From Conchocele bisecta (lineage: Eukaryota; Mollusca; Bivalvia; Lucinida; Thyasiridae), in NCBI GenBank assembly GCA_029237695.1, contig CM055279.1, positions 23,129,919 to 23,193,918 of the forward strand: a DNA stretch of 64,000 bases. Direction: 5' to 3'. Numbering within the stretch: position 1 is the first letter of the stretch; each line of letters begins with the position of its first letter. This document shows, piece after piece, positions 22,795-34,506 of this stretch. The position numbers were made by a program, and so were the translations under genes. The notes beneath the pieces were generated by a model. That model was not told the DNA's origin, searched no databases, and saw only the letters and a list, made by a program, of their open reading frames with translations.

Positions 22795-23680
22795 ACAGGT
22801 AAATTACTACATTGGATATTACATTGAAAATATTGTGGCATTATGTGGACCTATGCAGATATATGTAGATGAATATAGGACTATAGCAAGCATCATTATT
22901 TTTAAACTTTTTTTTTCCATTTTTTTTTTCATTTTTTTTTTCATTTTTTTTTTCAAATTATTTTTCAATTTTTGTCTAGTAGCATAAGGTCGTAAGTGCT
23001 ATATACAGACTATTCACCTGTGCATGTGCTAGCATGTGCAACTGACCACTGACCACTTACAGGTAATTTATACAGGTAAATGATTATATTACATTTCCGT
23101 AAACTGTGTTGAAAATATTGTGGCAATATGTGGACCTGTGTATATATGATATGTAGATAAATATAGGACTATTAAAAAACATTCTGGGCTCCAGTAGGGA
23201 GCATTATTCTTTTATTTTTTTTTAATTTAATTTTTTTTTTCCATTTTTTTGTTTACATTCTTTTTCAACTTATTACAGGTAATTTATACAGGTACATTAT
23301 TACATTTCCGTAATCTGTGTTGACAATATTGTGGCAGTTTGTGGACCTGTGCAGATATATGTAGATAAATATAGGACTATTAACAAAAATTCTGGGCTCC
23401 AGTAGCGAGCATTATTATTTTATTTTTTTTTGTATATTACATTTCCGTAAACTGTGTTGAAAATATTGTGGCATTATGTGGACCTGTGCAGATATATGTA
23501 GATACATATAGGACTATTAAATACAAATTCTGGGCTCCAGTAGCAAGCATTATTATTTTTAATTTTTAAACTTTTTTTTTCCATTTTTTTTTTTCATTTT
23601 TGTTTTCAAATTCTTTTTGAATGTTTGTCTAGTAGCATAAGGTCGTAAGTGCTATATACATACTATTATCATATAATAAA
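22795..23680 (+). repeat. Degenerate tandem repeats of ~200-280 bp
   Basis: Four to five copies share 'gaaaatattgtggca', 'atatatgtagat', 'ataggactat' and long T-runs with 'ccattttttttt'. No ORF. Confidence 0.8.
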
Positions 23681-23746
23681 ACAATTATTCACTAGTGAGC
23701 CATAGAATATAATCTGATATTCTATGGCTCACTAGTCAATAATTGT
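23681..23746. repeat. ~30 bp palindrome, 6 nt loop
   Basis: 'cactagtgagccatagaata' (around 23690-23709) is matched by its reverse complement (23718-23737) with 'acaattatt' / 'aataattgt' extending the stem beyond one mismatch. Cruciform-prone. Confidence 0.85.
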
Positions 23747-23909
23747 ATAATATGTTCGGCCCAGTGAAAATTGCTTTCGGGCCCAGGCTCGAGGTCAAGG
23801 CGGGACAAGGCGAGGCATCTGATTCCGCGGAATTCTTGTTTACTTATCTCCCTTTGTTGTTTCGGGCTCTGATTTTGTATCCAGAGCATAACTCGAACAC
23901 CCTTTGGAA

Positions 23910-24565
23910 TATTTTTATGCCCCACCACGATAGTGGCGGGGGCATTTAGTGTTACCCTTGTCCGTCCGTCCGTCCGTCCGGGCCAACATCGGGGGTTTAG
24001 GAGTTAGGGTAAGGGTTAGTAACCTTTGATCTCTTTGATATTGTCGGTGCCTCATAAATTTAGGAGCTAACTCTTTGATATTTAGGAGCTAACCCTTTGA
24101 TCTTTTATATAACGGTGCCTCATAACTCCCAAATGTTTGAACGTCCGTCCGTCCGTCCGGGCCGTCCGTCCGTCCGTCCGTCCGTCCGTCCGTCCGGGCA
24201 CACGAATTGGCAGTTACGTGACTATGTCACATAGGGATGGACTTGTTAAAGGTTAGGGTTAGTAACATAACTAATAGAAAAAACTAACGAATAATTTATT
24301 TATGTGACACTTATTCCGTTTATGTGACACCTTTTTAAAGAACAAATGGTCACATAAGTATCCATTCGCGAGAACGTCCGTCCGTCCGTCCGTCCGTCCG
24401 AGAATGGGTACTTGTTGTAAGCGTACGGGGATCTTATTGGGTAGGGTTAGGATAATGTTGGGTACTCTTGTTGGGTATTTTTATACAGTAAAAACCCAAC
24501 AAGTATTCATTCGTAGGAACGTGCGTCCCGTCCTCCCGTCCGTCCGTCCGTCCGTCCGTCACAAA
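23910..24565 (+). repeat. (GTCC)n runs in a bivalve-type dispersed repeat
   Basis: Begins 'ccccaccacgatagtggcgg' and holds four (gtcc)n blocks (23957-23980, 24140-24197, 24374-24400, 24535-24560) separated by 'gttagggttagtaac'-like text. The 'ttagggtta' pieces are isolated, not telomere arrays. Confidence 0.85.
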
Positions 24566-26030
24566 ACTTTAACACTCGGGTAAATGTCTCATAATTTCTT
24601 CATCCTTCGACCAATCTGCTTCATATTTCATATACACATTGCTCTGATGGTTCACTACCGCCCTGTGCCAAATCCACGTTCGTTCTGTTCCCGCTAAGCC
24701 CAGGGTGAAGGTCACATACTTGGTGCTTCAAAAACTTTAACGCTCGTGTTAATATCTTATAATTTCTGTTTTCTTTCACGGATCATCTTCATATTTCATA
24801 TACGCATTGCTCTAATGGTCCTCTACCGCCCTGTGCCAAATCCACGTTCGTTCTGCCCCCGCCAAGCCCAGTGTCAAGGTCACATACTTAGTGCTTCAAA
24901 AACTTTAACACTCGGGTAAATATCTTATACTTTCTGTTTTCTTTCATGGATCATCTTCATATTTCATATACGCATTGCTCTAATGGTCCTCTACCGCCCT
25001 GTGCCAAGCCCACGTTCGTCTTGCTCCACCAATCCCAGGGTCAAGGTCACATACTTGGTGCTTCAAAAACTTTAACGCTCAGGTAAATATCTTATAATTT
25101 TTATTTCCATTCACGGATCAACTTCATATTTCATATACGCGTTGCTCTAATGGTCCTCTACCGCCATGTGCCAAATCCACGTTCGTCCTGCCCCCGCCAA
25201 GCCCAGGGTCACGGTCACATACTTAGTGCTTGAAAACTTTAACGCTCGGGTAAATATCTTATAATTTCTGTTTTCTTTCATGGATCATCTTCATATTTCA
25301 CATACGCATTGCTCTAATGGTCCTCTACCGCCCTGTGCCAAATCCACGTTCGTCCTGTCCCCGCCAATCCCAGGGTCAAGGTCACATACTTGGTGCTTCA
25401 AAAACTTTAATGCTCAGGTAAATATCTTATAATTTTTCTTTCCATTCACGGGTCAACTTCATATTTCATGTATGCGTTGCTCTAATGGTCCTCTACTGCC
25501 CTGTGCCAAATCCACGTTCGTCCCGCCCCTGCCAAGCCCAGGGTTAACATCACATACTTAGTGCTTCAAAAACTTTAACGCTCAGGTAAATATCTTATAA
25601 TTTCTGTTTTCTTTCACGGATCAGCTTCATATTTCATATATGCATTGCTCTGATGGTTCACTACCGCCTTGTGCCAAATCCACGTTCGTCCTGCCCCCGC
25701 CAATCCCAGGGTCAAGGTCACATACTTGGTGCTTCAAAAACTTTAATGCTCAGGTAAATATCTTATAATTTTTCTTTCCATTCACGCATCAACTTCATAG
25801 TTCATGTATGCGTTGCTCTAATGGTCCTCTACCGCCCTGTGCCAAATCCACGTTCGTCCCGCCCCTGCCAAGCCCAGGGTTAACATCACATGCTTAGTGC
25901 TTCAAAAACTTTAACGCTCAGGTAAATATCTTATAATTTCTGTTTTCTTTCACGGATCAGCTTCATATTTCATATATGCATTGCTCTAATGGTCCTCTCT
26001 TCAAAAACTTTAACACTCAGGTAAAATAAA
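24565..26030 (+). repeat. ~167 bp tandem array, about nine copies
   Basis: The phrase 'cttcaaaaactttaacgctc' recurs every ~167 bp (24727, 24894, 25061, 25395, 25563, 25731, 25899 and so on). Each unit also has 'cttcatatttcatatacgca', 'ggtcctctaccgccctgtgc' and 'gggtcaaggtcacatactt'. Noncoding. Confidence 0.9.
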
Positions 26031-26104
26031 ATTTTGACTTGCAATTTGGCCTCATTTATTATCAAAGCGATATGTGGGACATCCGTGTTCTATGAACACA
26101 TTTT

Positions 26105-26400
26105 CTAGTTTATTAAACTTCACACATGCATAGAAGACGACTCAAAGGTGTGTCGCACGTAAGAATGACAACTCTTGCGTCGTTAATTTCTTAGTTATCT
26201 CCCTTTGTTGTTTCGTGCACTGATTTCGTGTCTGGAGCATAAATCGAACACCCTTTGGAATATTTTCATGAAACTTCACACATGCATAGACCACGACCCT
26301 AGAGGTGTGTTTCGCAAGAATGACAACTCTTGCATCACTAATTCTTTAGTTATCTCCCTTTGTTTTTCCGTCACTGATTTTGTCTCCGGAGCATAACTCG
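26105..26400 (+). repeat. Further copies of the ~160 bp unit seen at 22262
   Basis: Contains 'acttcacacatgcataga', 'gtgtgtcgcacg', 'aagaatgacaactcttgc' and 'tagttatctccctttgttgt' twice. It closes the repeat block between the two halves of the virus-like cassette. Confidence 0.8.
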
Positions 26401-26500
26401 AACACCCTTTTTTCAAACTACTTGTGTATCTGGGGAGGGGGATACACATGCGCTTGTCGACAAGCGTCCATTTCTAATTCTATTACGAACATGCGTTTAA

Positions 26501-27188
26501 TTAATTGGAAACTTCGAGAACGACCGAAATCGGGTAATAGTTATTCAACTTTCTCGCTTGATCATCGAGAATAGAGACCGTAAATTCGTGGATATGTCCC
26601 GATGCCAAAACTTTCATCTCGGGGCATGGGACGTCTAAGGTCACCGTATCATCAAAGAAACAGTTGCTGGCTTGCACGGTTTTCAGTAATGTGCTGGGGG
26701 ATCCGTCTACCGTGTTGTACGATGTGTTCACCCGATCCAGGTGCACCCTGAGAGATTTTGTGAAGGCAAAGTCCACCGGGTTATCACCGACGTACTCACC
26801 CGGGGTAAACACTCCTTTATTTGCGGAGTATGTCTCTCTAAAAACCGAGTTGAATACCCAACCCCGGGGAGACCACTACCTTATTATCAGGGCTGATGGT
26901 CATTGTTGCGAGCCCGGTAGCCTTCGATACTGTGAGGTTGATTATACCGTCAAGCTCTGAGTTGACAAAATCTTTGAGCTGTCTTGTTCCCCACAGTCCG
27001 TGAGGCAGCTTTACACCGAATTGTTGTTCATCCTTCACATAGTAAAACCCTTCACTCTTTCCCACATTCTGCCATCCAACCGTGAAGGTGATTGATCTGA
27101 GGCCCACCCGGCGTTTTCCGCAGCAGTTGTCGATTGACTTCTGAAGTTCACAACTCTCTTTTTGAACATTAGTGATAGTAGCAAACAT
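26501..27188 (-). pseudogene. Capsid-associated-like protein of virus-like cassette, frameshifted
   Basis: Minus-strand frame 27218-26838 (likely start at the second Met, 27188, MFATITNV) carries Cys residues near the start, then 'ITFTVGWQNVGKSEGFYYVK' and 'LPHGLWGTRQLKDFVNSEL', then predicted beta strands. After a break near 26830 the frame 26812-26501 continues with 'SLRVHLDRVNTSYNTVDGSP' and 'PCPEMKVLASGHIHEFTVSI' and ends in 'YPISVVLEVSN'. The closing pattern (HLD...VDGSPSTLL...PE.K.L..G.I.E....I.D) matches uncharacterised proteins I recall next to Polinton/adintovirus-like elements, probably a penton or minor-capsid role. That assignment is from memory. It starts head-to-head with the next gene, with about 14 bp between start codons. 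One frameshift makes it non-functional as read. Confidence 0.5.
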
Positions 27189-27202
27189 AATAATATATTT
27201 CA

Positions 27203-27664
27203 ATGGATACCAAGGCATTTAGCTTTAATTCAAATGCAAAGTACGCGGTCGGCGGTAAATACACGCAAAAAGACGTTGTTAACCACATTGTACACCCAAC
27301 CGTAACAGTTAGACCGGAAAGTGGCTTTACCACCAATTTCCCTAACACGTTTGAGAAATATGTAGTTCCAAAGACTACTAGTCAAGATGTAATACTAAGA
27401 TGGGATTTTTCCCATATGAACTTCTGGCAGAACCAGCTAAATTTCGCTGTATGGTGCGCAACGGCCGGATGTGGAGTTTCGCATCAAGACCATCTGACAT
27501 CCAAGAATGTCATGCTCCGAAGTGTCTACAACTTTCACGTGTATTACACCATTAGGAGGATTCTCAAAGAACTAGGTATTCCTATTTCTATTTCAATTAT
27601 GTATTCCTTTCTACCTCTAATCAAACGTATGTTCAGTACTCAACAACATTACCATGTGAACTAG
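27203..27664 (+). pseudogene. Capsid-like protein N-terminal fragment
   Basis: A 153-codon ORF opening MDTKAFSFNSNAKYAVGG with a beta-rich composition and a distinctive 'NFWQNQLNFAVWCATAGCGV' stretch around residues 77-96. After about residue 125 the composition turns low-complexity and unlike the earlier part, suggesting the true frame is lost near 27575. It is divergent from 26501-27188 with a very short shared upstream region. I associate the pair with structural genes of Polinton/Maverick-class elements; not verified. Capsid proteins of that group are usually several hundred residues, so this is a truncated remnant. Function is not certain: it could be another conserved virion or element protein. 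Confidence 0.45.
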
Positions 27665-29160
27665 TACACCTCATATATGATAATAGTACTAGTGTTTACC
27701 GAGGGTGTTGGCATTGCTATTCAGAATTCATATAATGTTTCCCTTGGTCACATGAACAATAGAACGCTATATTAAAATGTATCTACGCTCGTAGAATATG
27801 AAAACCTGAACATCAATTAGTCAACGTCGACGCAAAACACTCGCATATCAATCCTTACTCTATATCCATTCTATTTATTTCCAGGTACCTCATTAAGCTG
27901 CTAATTGAAGTTAATCGATGGTGTCGCCGTTGTCATTCAGACCGCCAACCATACATTCGTGGTCACATGCACATTTCGAATCACAGATGACCAGACATGG
28001 ATGCAAATCTGAATGCCAACAGGATGACAACAAAGGGAAACTTACAAATAACACTGTTTAACTCATTTGCTCTACCTTCAGCAATAATACTTCTTAATCA
28101 TACGCAGTATACATGTACGTCCTCTGCATTAAATATCGGACATGCATCTTACCATTTGCATGTATGCACTGTTACTTCACGCAACATGAAATAACTGTTT
28201 CTGTCTGTTTCTCTAAATTAGCAAACTAGTAAAAATATGTACATCATGTAGAATCGCAGTTCAAGTGTCTCCATTGAATGACAAATATGCACACTAAAAA
28301 TATACATAGCAATTCACACTCTCTGCGTGGCTAAGCGCATTCATACCACATACATTCAGTCCCACGCACACAAGAGAAAACTGTGCATACTATGTCATTT
28401 TCAGGATACACTTGACCTCCATACTCCATGATAATGTACGCAAGTCAAATTGGTTAGATATAGTTCCAACGACATGGTACTGTCATATCTGTGTCAGCGT
28501 ACTATCACTCAGATTCTAATAAAAACATACAACACGTTGTGTTCTGTATCTATTATTCCTATTTCATTATTCCTGACTTATAAGTATACGCTGTCCATGT
28601 TCTTAAACGCGAATCAAATATCTCTATATGTACGCGGGTATTTCATATTTACGCGAAAACATTCAAGTTTATAGTGGGTATAAGCGCACATATTTGTCCT
28701 ATATAAAATGTGCCTGTTCCATAGTGACATCCTGCACTACGGCTATTATAGCGAAATTATATCACACGCGTTCGTTAATGCCTCATTTCGCGGAAAGTCT
28801 CTCCTCGCGTATGTTGGTTCGACCGATGGACTATATCTGGCAAATTATCCGTCGTCATCGTCGTTAGTAGCTATCGCGTTGTAGCGTTTCCACGGGTGGT
28901 CCTCATCGGGTAATCGCTCGTCGGCATCAGTGGATAGTCGTTGGTGGTTATCGCGCCTGATATGCGTGTGGGCGGTATTCATCATACGTTACATCGTTTC
29001 GTCATCTCGTCATCCTTCTCGTCTCCACGAATTTCCTCCTAGGATTACGTCTCGTGGTTATGTCGTTTATATAACGTACGCGTCTTGGCGTGTATGGTGT
29101 ATGGTCTTCTCACCGAACACTCGCAAACACGTTAGTATTTGTTTCAAACTCATTATTTGT
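27665..29160. other. Intergenic stretch without recognised gene
   Basis: 27665-28600 is AT-rich with no repeat match. 28640-29130 is richer in TCG/CGT trinucleotides, with several short overlapping ORFs of no recognisable composition. No splice-consistent exon was picked out. Confidence 0.35.
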
Positions 29161-29585
29161 ATTTGATTTGTGGGGTTGGGTGGGGTGGCCTGGGCAGGGG
29201 AGGGAGTAGACTTGCAATGGTCAGTGTACATGGTGTATGCCAGCATCATTACATTCGGGCAGAGTTAGGTTGCCACCAACATCACCATTGGCTATGCACA
29301 GTCTCACTGGTGGGGGTGGGGGGGGGAAGGAATGGGGTGGGGAAACTGGGATGAGGGGGTGTATGTGGTGGGGATATGGGGGAAAATCGGGCACGAGTTT
29401 TTATACAGTGGGAAACTGGGATGTGGGGTATATGGGGTAGGGAAGCGGGGAAACTCGGGCACGAGTATTTATACACTGGAACGAGGGGATGTGTGGGGTG
29501 GGCAAGCGGGAAAACTCGGGAACGAGCTTCTATGACATGGGAAACTGGGAAATGGATGGGGAAGCGGGAAACTGAAATGTTTTAT
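29160..29585 (+). repeat. G-rich degenerate minisatellite
   Basis: Repeats of 'gaaactgggatgtggggt' plus 'aaactcgggcacgagt' and 'tttatacagtgg', about 60-70 bp per unit, four to five degenerate copies. Strong G/C strand bias (G-runs on plus). ORFs across it are repeat translations. Confidence 0.8.
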
Positions 29586-29623
29586 GACAGGGTTTCGTGC
29601 AATTATAACACACTATCGCTGTT

Positions 29624-30933
29624 TTACGTTGAGGACACGCGTACCGGAGAATTGTAACACGCGCGTCGTTTCACAGCCTTTAATCTCGGGCCCACTGTCC
29701 GGGGTTGTTTTGCGCTCGTCCGTCTAATGTTGGCCATAATTTCTGCTACATCATGTAGCAACTTGTTTGTGTCACTATTTGCATATATTGACCGTATACA
29801 TTCTCTATGTTCGCTGTAGTTTTCACTTTTCTCAACTTGCCTCATATAGCATCGCTCTTTATTATTTTTCGCGGCAGTTTCTAATTTCATAGCGATTCTC
29901 AGAGCGTCTTCTATCGCGTTGATTCCTTCACTGTGATCCAGCGTTCGATATCCCAATTGTTCAATGCTTCAACAAAGCAATCTCGTGCAATTTCTTGTCT
30001 ATGGTTATAAGGGATTGTCGGGTATGCCAAACGCGTCAGCCGTTTAATATCGTGAGCCAATTCCGGTAGTGGCTCGTCTACCTTTCTAAGACGTTGTTTC
30101 AAGTCAGTGTTATATAGTAACTTTTGTGTTTCGGTCTGAAACCTGTTGGTCAGAGCCGTTACTAGCGAGTTATAGTCAGTTTGGGTATCTGGGTCAAGTT
30201 CACCCAGTACGGCTAGTGCATCGCCTCGCAAACTGCATGCTAACTTGACCGCTTTCATTTCGTTATCCCAGTTATTTCCGTGTGCAGCGATACCGAACTG
30301 CACAAGATAATCGTGCCAGTTTCCATTTCCGTCGAAATTGCTAGCTTCCACGAATTGATATGGAATTGGTATATCATGGAATAATATTACACCTTCCCGC
30401 GGTTGGGGGACACGGGAGCTACTATCATGTCTATGTGATTGGGCTGGATGATACTTTCTCGGGGATAGGGACCTATCACGTGTTCTGACAGGCATGTGAC
30501 TTCGCACATGTAAGGGCTGGCGATTATCTAAGGGTAACGGACACGATTCGCTGTAACTAAGTGTACGTCTACTGTCGAGTTCCGGGTCATGTCGTACATT
30601 TGAGTCAAGCCTCTCTAAAATCAAGTTCATCTGAGATTTTAATTGTTTTACCTCAGTTCTTAGAGACTTAATCTCCGCACGCAGTTCACATTCGCATGAA
30701 TTTTCGCACGACTCCGTATTATTCAAGCGCCTATGGGTTATGTATCCACTTTCACTGGTTACCATACCATTAACTTCATCACCTGTCGTGACAGGTACAG
30801 TGACATGGTTATTGGGAGAGAAGGTCGGGGCAATTGTTTTGGATCCGTGGGGGTTAATGGGAGACATTCGACCTCGAGTGGGGATGTACACATTCCCGGG
30901 GTCCTCGTCGCCAATACATTCAAGAGACGGCAT
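29624..30933 (-). pseudogene. Ty3/Gypsy-type Gag polyprotein, frameshifted, no Pol
   Basis: On the minus strand a long frame (to 29911) is followed by an overlapping frame to 29624, with the shift in 29911-29956. The likely start is MPSLECIG at 30933. Order: acidic/polar N-terminus; short coiled coil (RAEIKSLRTEVKQLKSQMNL); basic Ser/Arg region; then the retrotransposon Gag capsid domain with 'FDGNGNWHDYLVQFGIAA', 'NNWDNEMKAVKLACSLRGDA', 'LTNRFQ' and 'LAHDIKRLTRLAYPTI'. Gag packages the element RNA into virus-like particles. No CCHC knuckle is seen in the 110-codon second frame and no protease, RT or integrase follows; the G-rich minisatellite begins directly after, so the element is truncated. 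A primer-binding site and putative LTR lie upstream (31208-31600). Confidence 0.8.
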
Positions 30934-31207
30934 TTTATGAACTATATATCGCAACTGTCTGGTTTGGGGTAATATGTGTACGGGGGAATGGACCAGGGGG
31001 TAGGAAACCTCGATTACGAACAGAAAATCGATTCCATTCACTCGCTCGCACTCCGCATTTCGCCGCAGTGCATATTACCAATAGTGATTTTGTGTGTATT
31101 GCCCTATTGGAAATTCCGAAGTGGCTATGTGGACAGAGACGGCAATGGTAATTATTGAAGCAACATAAGGGTACGTTTCGGCTCTACTGGTTTATGTTAT
31201 ATCTGCC

Positions 31208-31224
31208 AACGCTGCCACCAAATT
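31208..31224 (-). promoter_or_regulatory. Putative tRNA primer-binding site of the Gypsy element
   Basis: On the minus strand 'TTTGGTGGCAGCGTTGG' follows directly after a sequence ending ...TTACA. The TGGTGGCAGCG form is common just inside the 5' LTR of Ty3/Gypsy elements. It is ~275 bp upstream of the Gag start, the expected spacing. Confidence 0.6.
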
Positions 31225-31605
31225 TGTAACGACCCTTCGTTGTGTCTGCCTTCAAGAATACGGGATAAATGATAGTTTCCTGTTCACGCAGGCGGTTGGT
31301 AGCGGGCCCTCGTGAATCGGGGTAAAGGAAAATTTAAACGTCTATATCTACTGGCTGCAATGGAAAAGGACGAACAGTGTACGGAGATTTTAGTAAACAA
31401 TTGATATTTTGATAATAGTTCTAACATGCAGTATTACTCAACGTGTACAATTAAATAGTGGTGACAAACTATGATAACAACGATGAGGGTGATCTGATTA
31501 TGGACAGATAATGACTAATATGAGATGTACACATGGCAAGATACAAAAGCACAACAGTCGACTGTGGGAGTAAGCAGACTCAAGAAAGGATATTAGCGCA
31601 TCATC
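31225..31605 (-). repeat. Putative 5' LTR (outer boundary not certain)
   Basis: Inner boundary TGT on the plus strand (ACA on the element strand) abuts the primer-binding site. The outer end should lie near 31600, before the next MITE. No second copy is in the window, so the LTR is not confirmed by pairing. Confidence 0.4.
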
Positions 31606-31610
31606 ATGCA

Positions 31611-31826
31611 GGGCCGGATCCAGAATTTGAATAAGGGTGGGGGGGGGGCGTAGGTGAGGGTGGTCTGGGGGTCCTCCCCCAGAATATTTAGAAAATTGAA
31701 GTGCCTCAGATGCATTTTCCTGGCATTTGAGAACACAAATCATTGCTTCGTCAAAAAATGGGGGGGGGTGGGGGGGGGGGGCGGGCGTACGCCCCCCCCC
31801 CACGCCTCCCCCCCTGGATCCGGCCC
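31611..31826. mobile_element. MITE with GGGCCGGATCCAG ends
   Basis: Inverted ends 'gggccggatccag' (31611-31623) and 'ctggatccggccc' (31814-31826), with G-runs next to the left end and C-runs next to the right end so that the termini pair over ~40 bp. Internal text 'ggggtcctcccccagaatat' and 'ttgaagtgcctcagatgcat'. No ORF of its own. Confidence 0.75.
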
Positions 31827-31892
31827 GCCATGTAAACACGGACTAGATTTATGCTAAAATCTGGCGGAAAATAACACTAACGAACACCCAAG

Positions 31893-32830
31893 TCATGGTG
31901 GGATATCACGAAGCTGGGGTGGGAAATAATGCTGGGTGGGGGAGTCACACAGGGGGGTCACGAAGCTGGGGGTGGGTGGGAAATAAATGCATGGGTGGGG
32001 GGAGTCACACAGCGGAATCACATAAAGTGGGGTGGGAATAATGCTGGGGTGGGGGAAGTCACACAGCGGGGAATCACGAAGCTGGGGTGGGAATAATGTG
32101 GGTGGGGAAGTCACACAGCGGGAGTCACACAGCGGGGATCACGAAGCTGGGGTGGGAAATAATGCTGGGTGGTGGAGTCACACAGCGGGAATCACGAAGC
32201 TGGGGTGGGAAATAATACTGGGTGGGGGAGTCACACAGCGGGAATCACGAAGCTGGGGTGGGAATAATGCTGGGTGGGGGAGTCACACAGCGGGGATCAC
32301 GAAGCTGGAGGTGGGAAATAATGCTGGGTGGGGGAGTCACACAGCGGGGATCACGAAGCTGAGGTGGGAATAATGTTGGGTGGGAGAGTCACACAGCGGG
32401 AATCACGAAGCTGGGGTGGAAAATAATGCTGGGTGGGGGAGTCACACAGCGGGGATCACGAAGCTGGGGTGGGACTTATGCTGGGTGGGGAAGTCACACA
32501 GCGGGGTTGAAACAAGGGAGGGGGCACGAAGCTATGGTGGCGAGTCACACTCTGGGGGGTCACGAAGTGGGTGGGGACTAATAATTGTTGGGTGGGGAGT
32601 CACACAGCTGGGTGGGGAATTACACAGCAGGTGGGCGCACATCAGGGGTGGGGAGTCACAAAGCCGGATGTCACGAAGCTGGGGTGGGAATCATGACACA
32701 TAGCTGTATGGGGGGCACACAACAGCTAGGACGCGTGACAATGGAATGGGGATCACCTAACAGGGGTGGGAGGGGGCACGAAGTTAGGGTGGGGCGTCAC
32801 ACAGCAGTGGGGTCATGAAGCTTAAATTGG
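31893..32830 (+). repeat. G-rich minisatellite, ~52-60 bp unit, ~15 copies
   Basis: Unit built on 'gagtcacacagcggggatca', 'cgaagctggggtgggaa' and 'taatgctgggtgggg'. Copies vary mainly by G-run length and small indels and degrade to the right of ~32500. ORFs here are repeat translations. Confidence 0.95.
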
Positions 32831-33129
32831 GAATCGTATCGCAATGGGGAAAAAGTGGGTGGGGTAAGGGGTGGGAATGGATATTGGCATTATTATGGTT
32901 CCAGCCAATATTAATAATAAATAATGCTAGAATGACGTTCAGATCATCACATCTCACGATTAACGGACCATTGGTAACATCGTCGGTGAATAATGTTTAA
33001 GGGGGAGGATATTTGGGCCTTGGGAGTTCTGAGACGCGAGTTGCGTTTCGAGTAGAGTCGCTGGGGACAAAGTCGACAACTGACATATTTCACTCCTATT
33101 TATAACCTTCGGTCCGGACGTTGTCCTCA

Positions 33130-33400
33130 GATGCAGCCCTTTGATTGGCTCGTAGAGACTCCGAGGACAACATTAGGACAATGAGGACCATATTTGGAAT
33201 ACGCGGACAAAATGTGAAAGTTGTCCCCTATTCCGCACAGTGGATTGGGTGGAATGTGTAATCGGATTCCCGGACTTTCCCATTTTAACGAAACGTGAAA
33301 GTTGTCCGGCATCGTTGATTGGTCGGAGAGGTTTGGCGGAAATTACCGAGCTTAAACAGGTTTACGCAGTATAAAATGGCGGCCGTGTTCAACACACACA
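33130..33400 (+). promoter_or_regulatory. Possible promoter: inverted CCAAT boxes and TATA-like motif
   Basis: Two 'gattgg' motifs (33138 region and ~33314) precede 'gcagtataaaatggcggcc' (~33368). No convincing coding exon follows within 300 bp, and 'aaatggcggccat' also recurs in the nearby foldback, so this may be repeat sequence. Confidence 0.2.
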
Positions 33401-33641
33401 GGAAATGTCAACAGACTATTGTGAATTGTAACTAGCTAAACAAGTTTCCTGGTGTATGAAGACGCCGATAATAAACTATTGACAATTGTGAACATCCAGG
33501 CATGCATCGGAGATCGTGGTAAGTTCTGTGCACAAAATGACAGACATGTTTTTTTTGTCCAAAATGAGTGATACATGCGAAGCGAGGAATACACAATACA
33601 CAGCTGTGTATAGCGATGCTTCGCTGGCTGGGTCGCTTCAA

Positions 33642-34105
33642 TATTGCAGAAACAATATGGCCGACCTTTTGAAATGCATATCCAGTTTCTGGGATATTTA
33701 TATGGAACGTCGTTGTTTCAGCAGTCACATAATGATTAAGGGAAACGTAATTCTTACATGTGATAACTGACATGTTATACAATGCCTATGACCGAATTTC
33801 ATGATAAAAAGAGAAGTGTGTAAGTCCAAAATGGCCGCCATTTTAGACGAATTTCGTATCATTTTGATATCAAGGTTATGAGTATAGTTTACGAAATTGG
33901 TATAAAATGGCGGCCATTTTGGATGACACACTTCTATTTTTATCGTGAAGTTGGTTTATAAGCATCGTATAACATGTCAGTTATCACATATCAGAATTGC
34001 GATTGCATTAACCATTATGTGACTGCTGAGACGACGACGTTGCTATAAATATACCAGAAACTTGATGTGCATTTGATAAGGTCGGCCATATTGTATATGC
34101 AACAT
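33642..34105. mobile_element. Foldback element, ~200 bp arms
   Basis: 33642-33842 and 33899-34105 are reverse complements with indels: 'atggccgacctttt' with 'gtcggccatattgt', 'tgataactgacatgttatac' with 'gtataacatgtcagttatca', 'aaatggccgccatttt' with 'aaatggcggccatttt'. The loop is ~56 bp. Confidence 0.8.
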
Positions 34106-34506
34106 AACACCTTTATATCACAGATGTTATGTTTTTATTGCGCATTATTATTAATACCAATTTGTTAAACACCTTAGGACTATGCTAGTTATACATATAT
34201 GTGTGGTGTCAACACTTAATTGCTCGTGCGTGCCTGTTTCCGTAAATAATTCAAAGAATTCGTGTAAAATGGCGGCCATGTTTGTTTCTATACTTCATTT
34301 TCCGAATAAAATGGATTGATAAACATTTAGTGGTCTATGAAGTATTACTAGGCTTAAGTTACTACTTCTATCATGTCTATCATGCGGGAATATATAGAGT
34401 ATATAGTAGCATTGGTAACAAAAATCGCTGGTGCGCAGAGTTGATACTAAATACCCCGTTTCACGAAACCTGCCCAAATTTTACGGCCATATAAACAATG
34501 CAAAAA

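Noticed and set aside
23990..24480. Telomere-type repeats ('gggttagggttagtaac')
   Set aside because: Only isolated 'ttaggg' words, never a tandem array; part of a dispersed repeat.
32032..32818. Three ORFs of 77-113 codons in the G-rich repeats
   Set aside because: Minisatellite translations with period-dependent peptide repeats.
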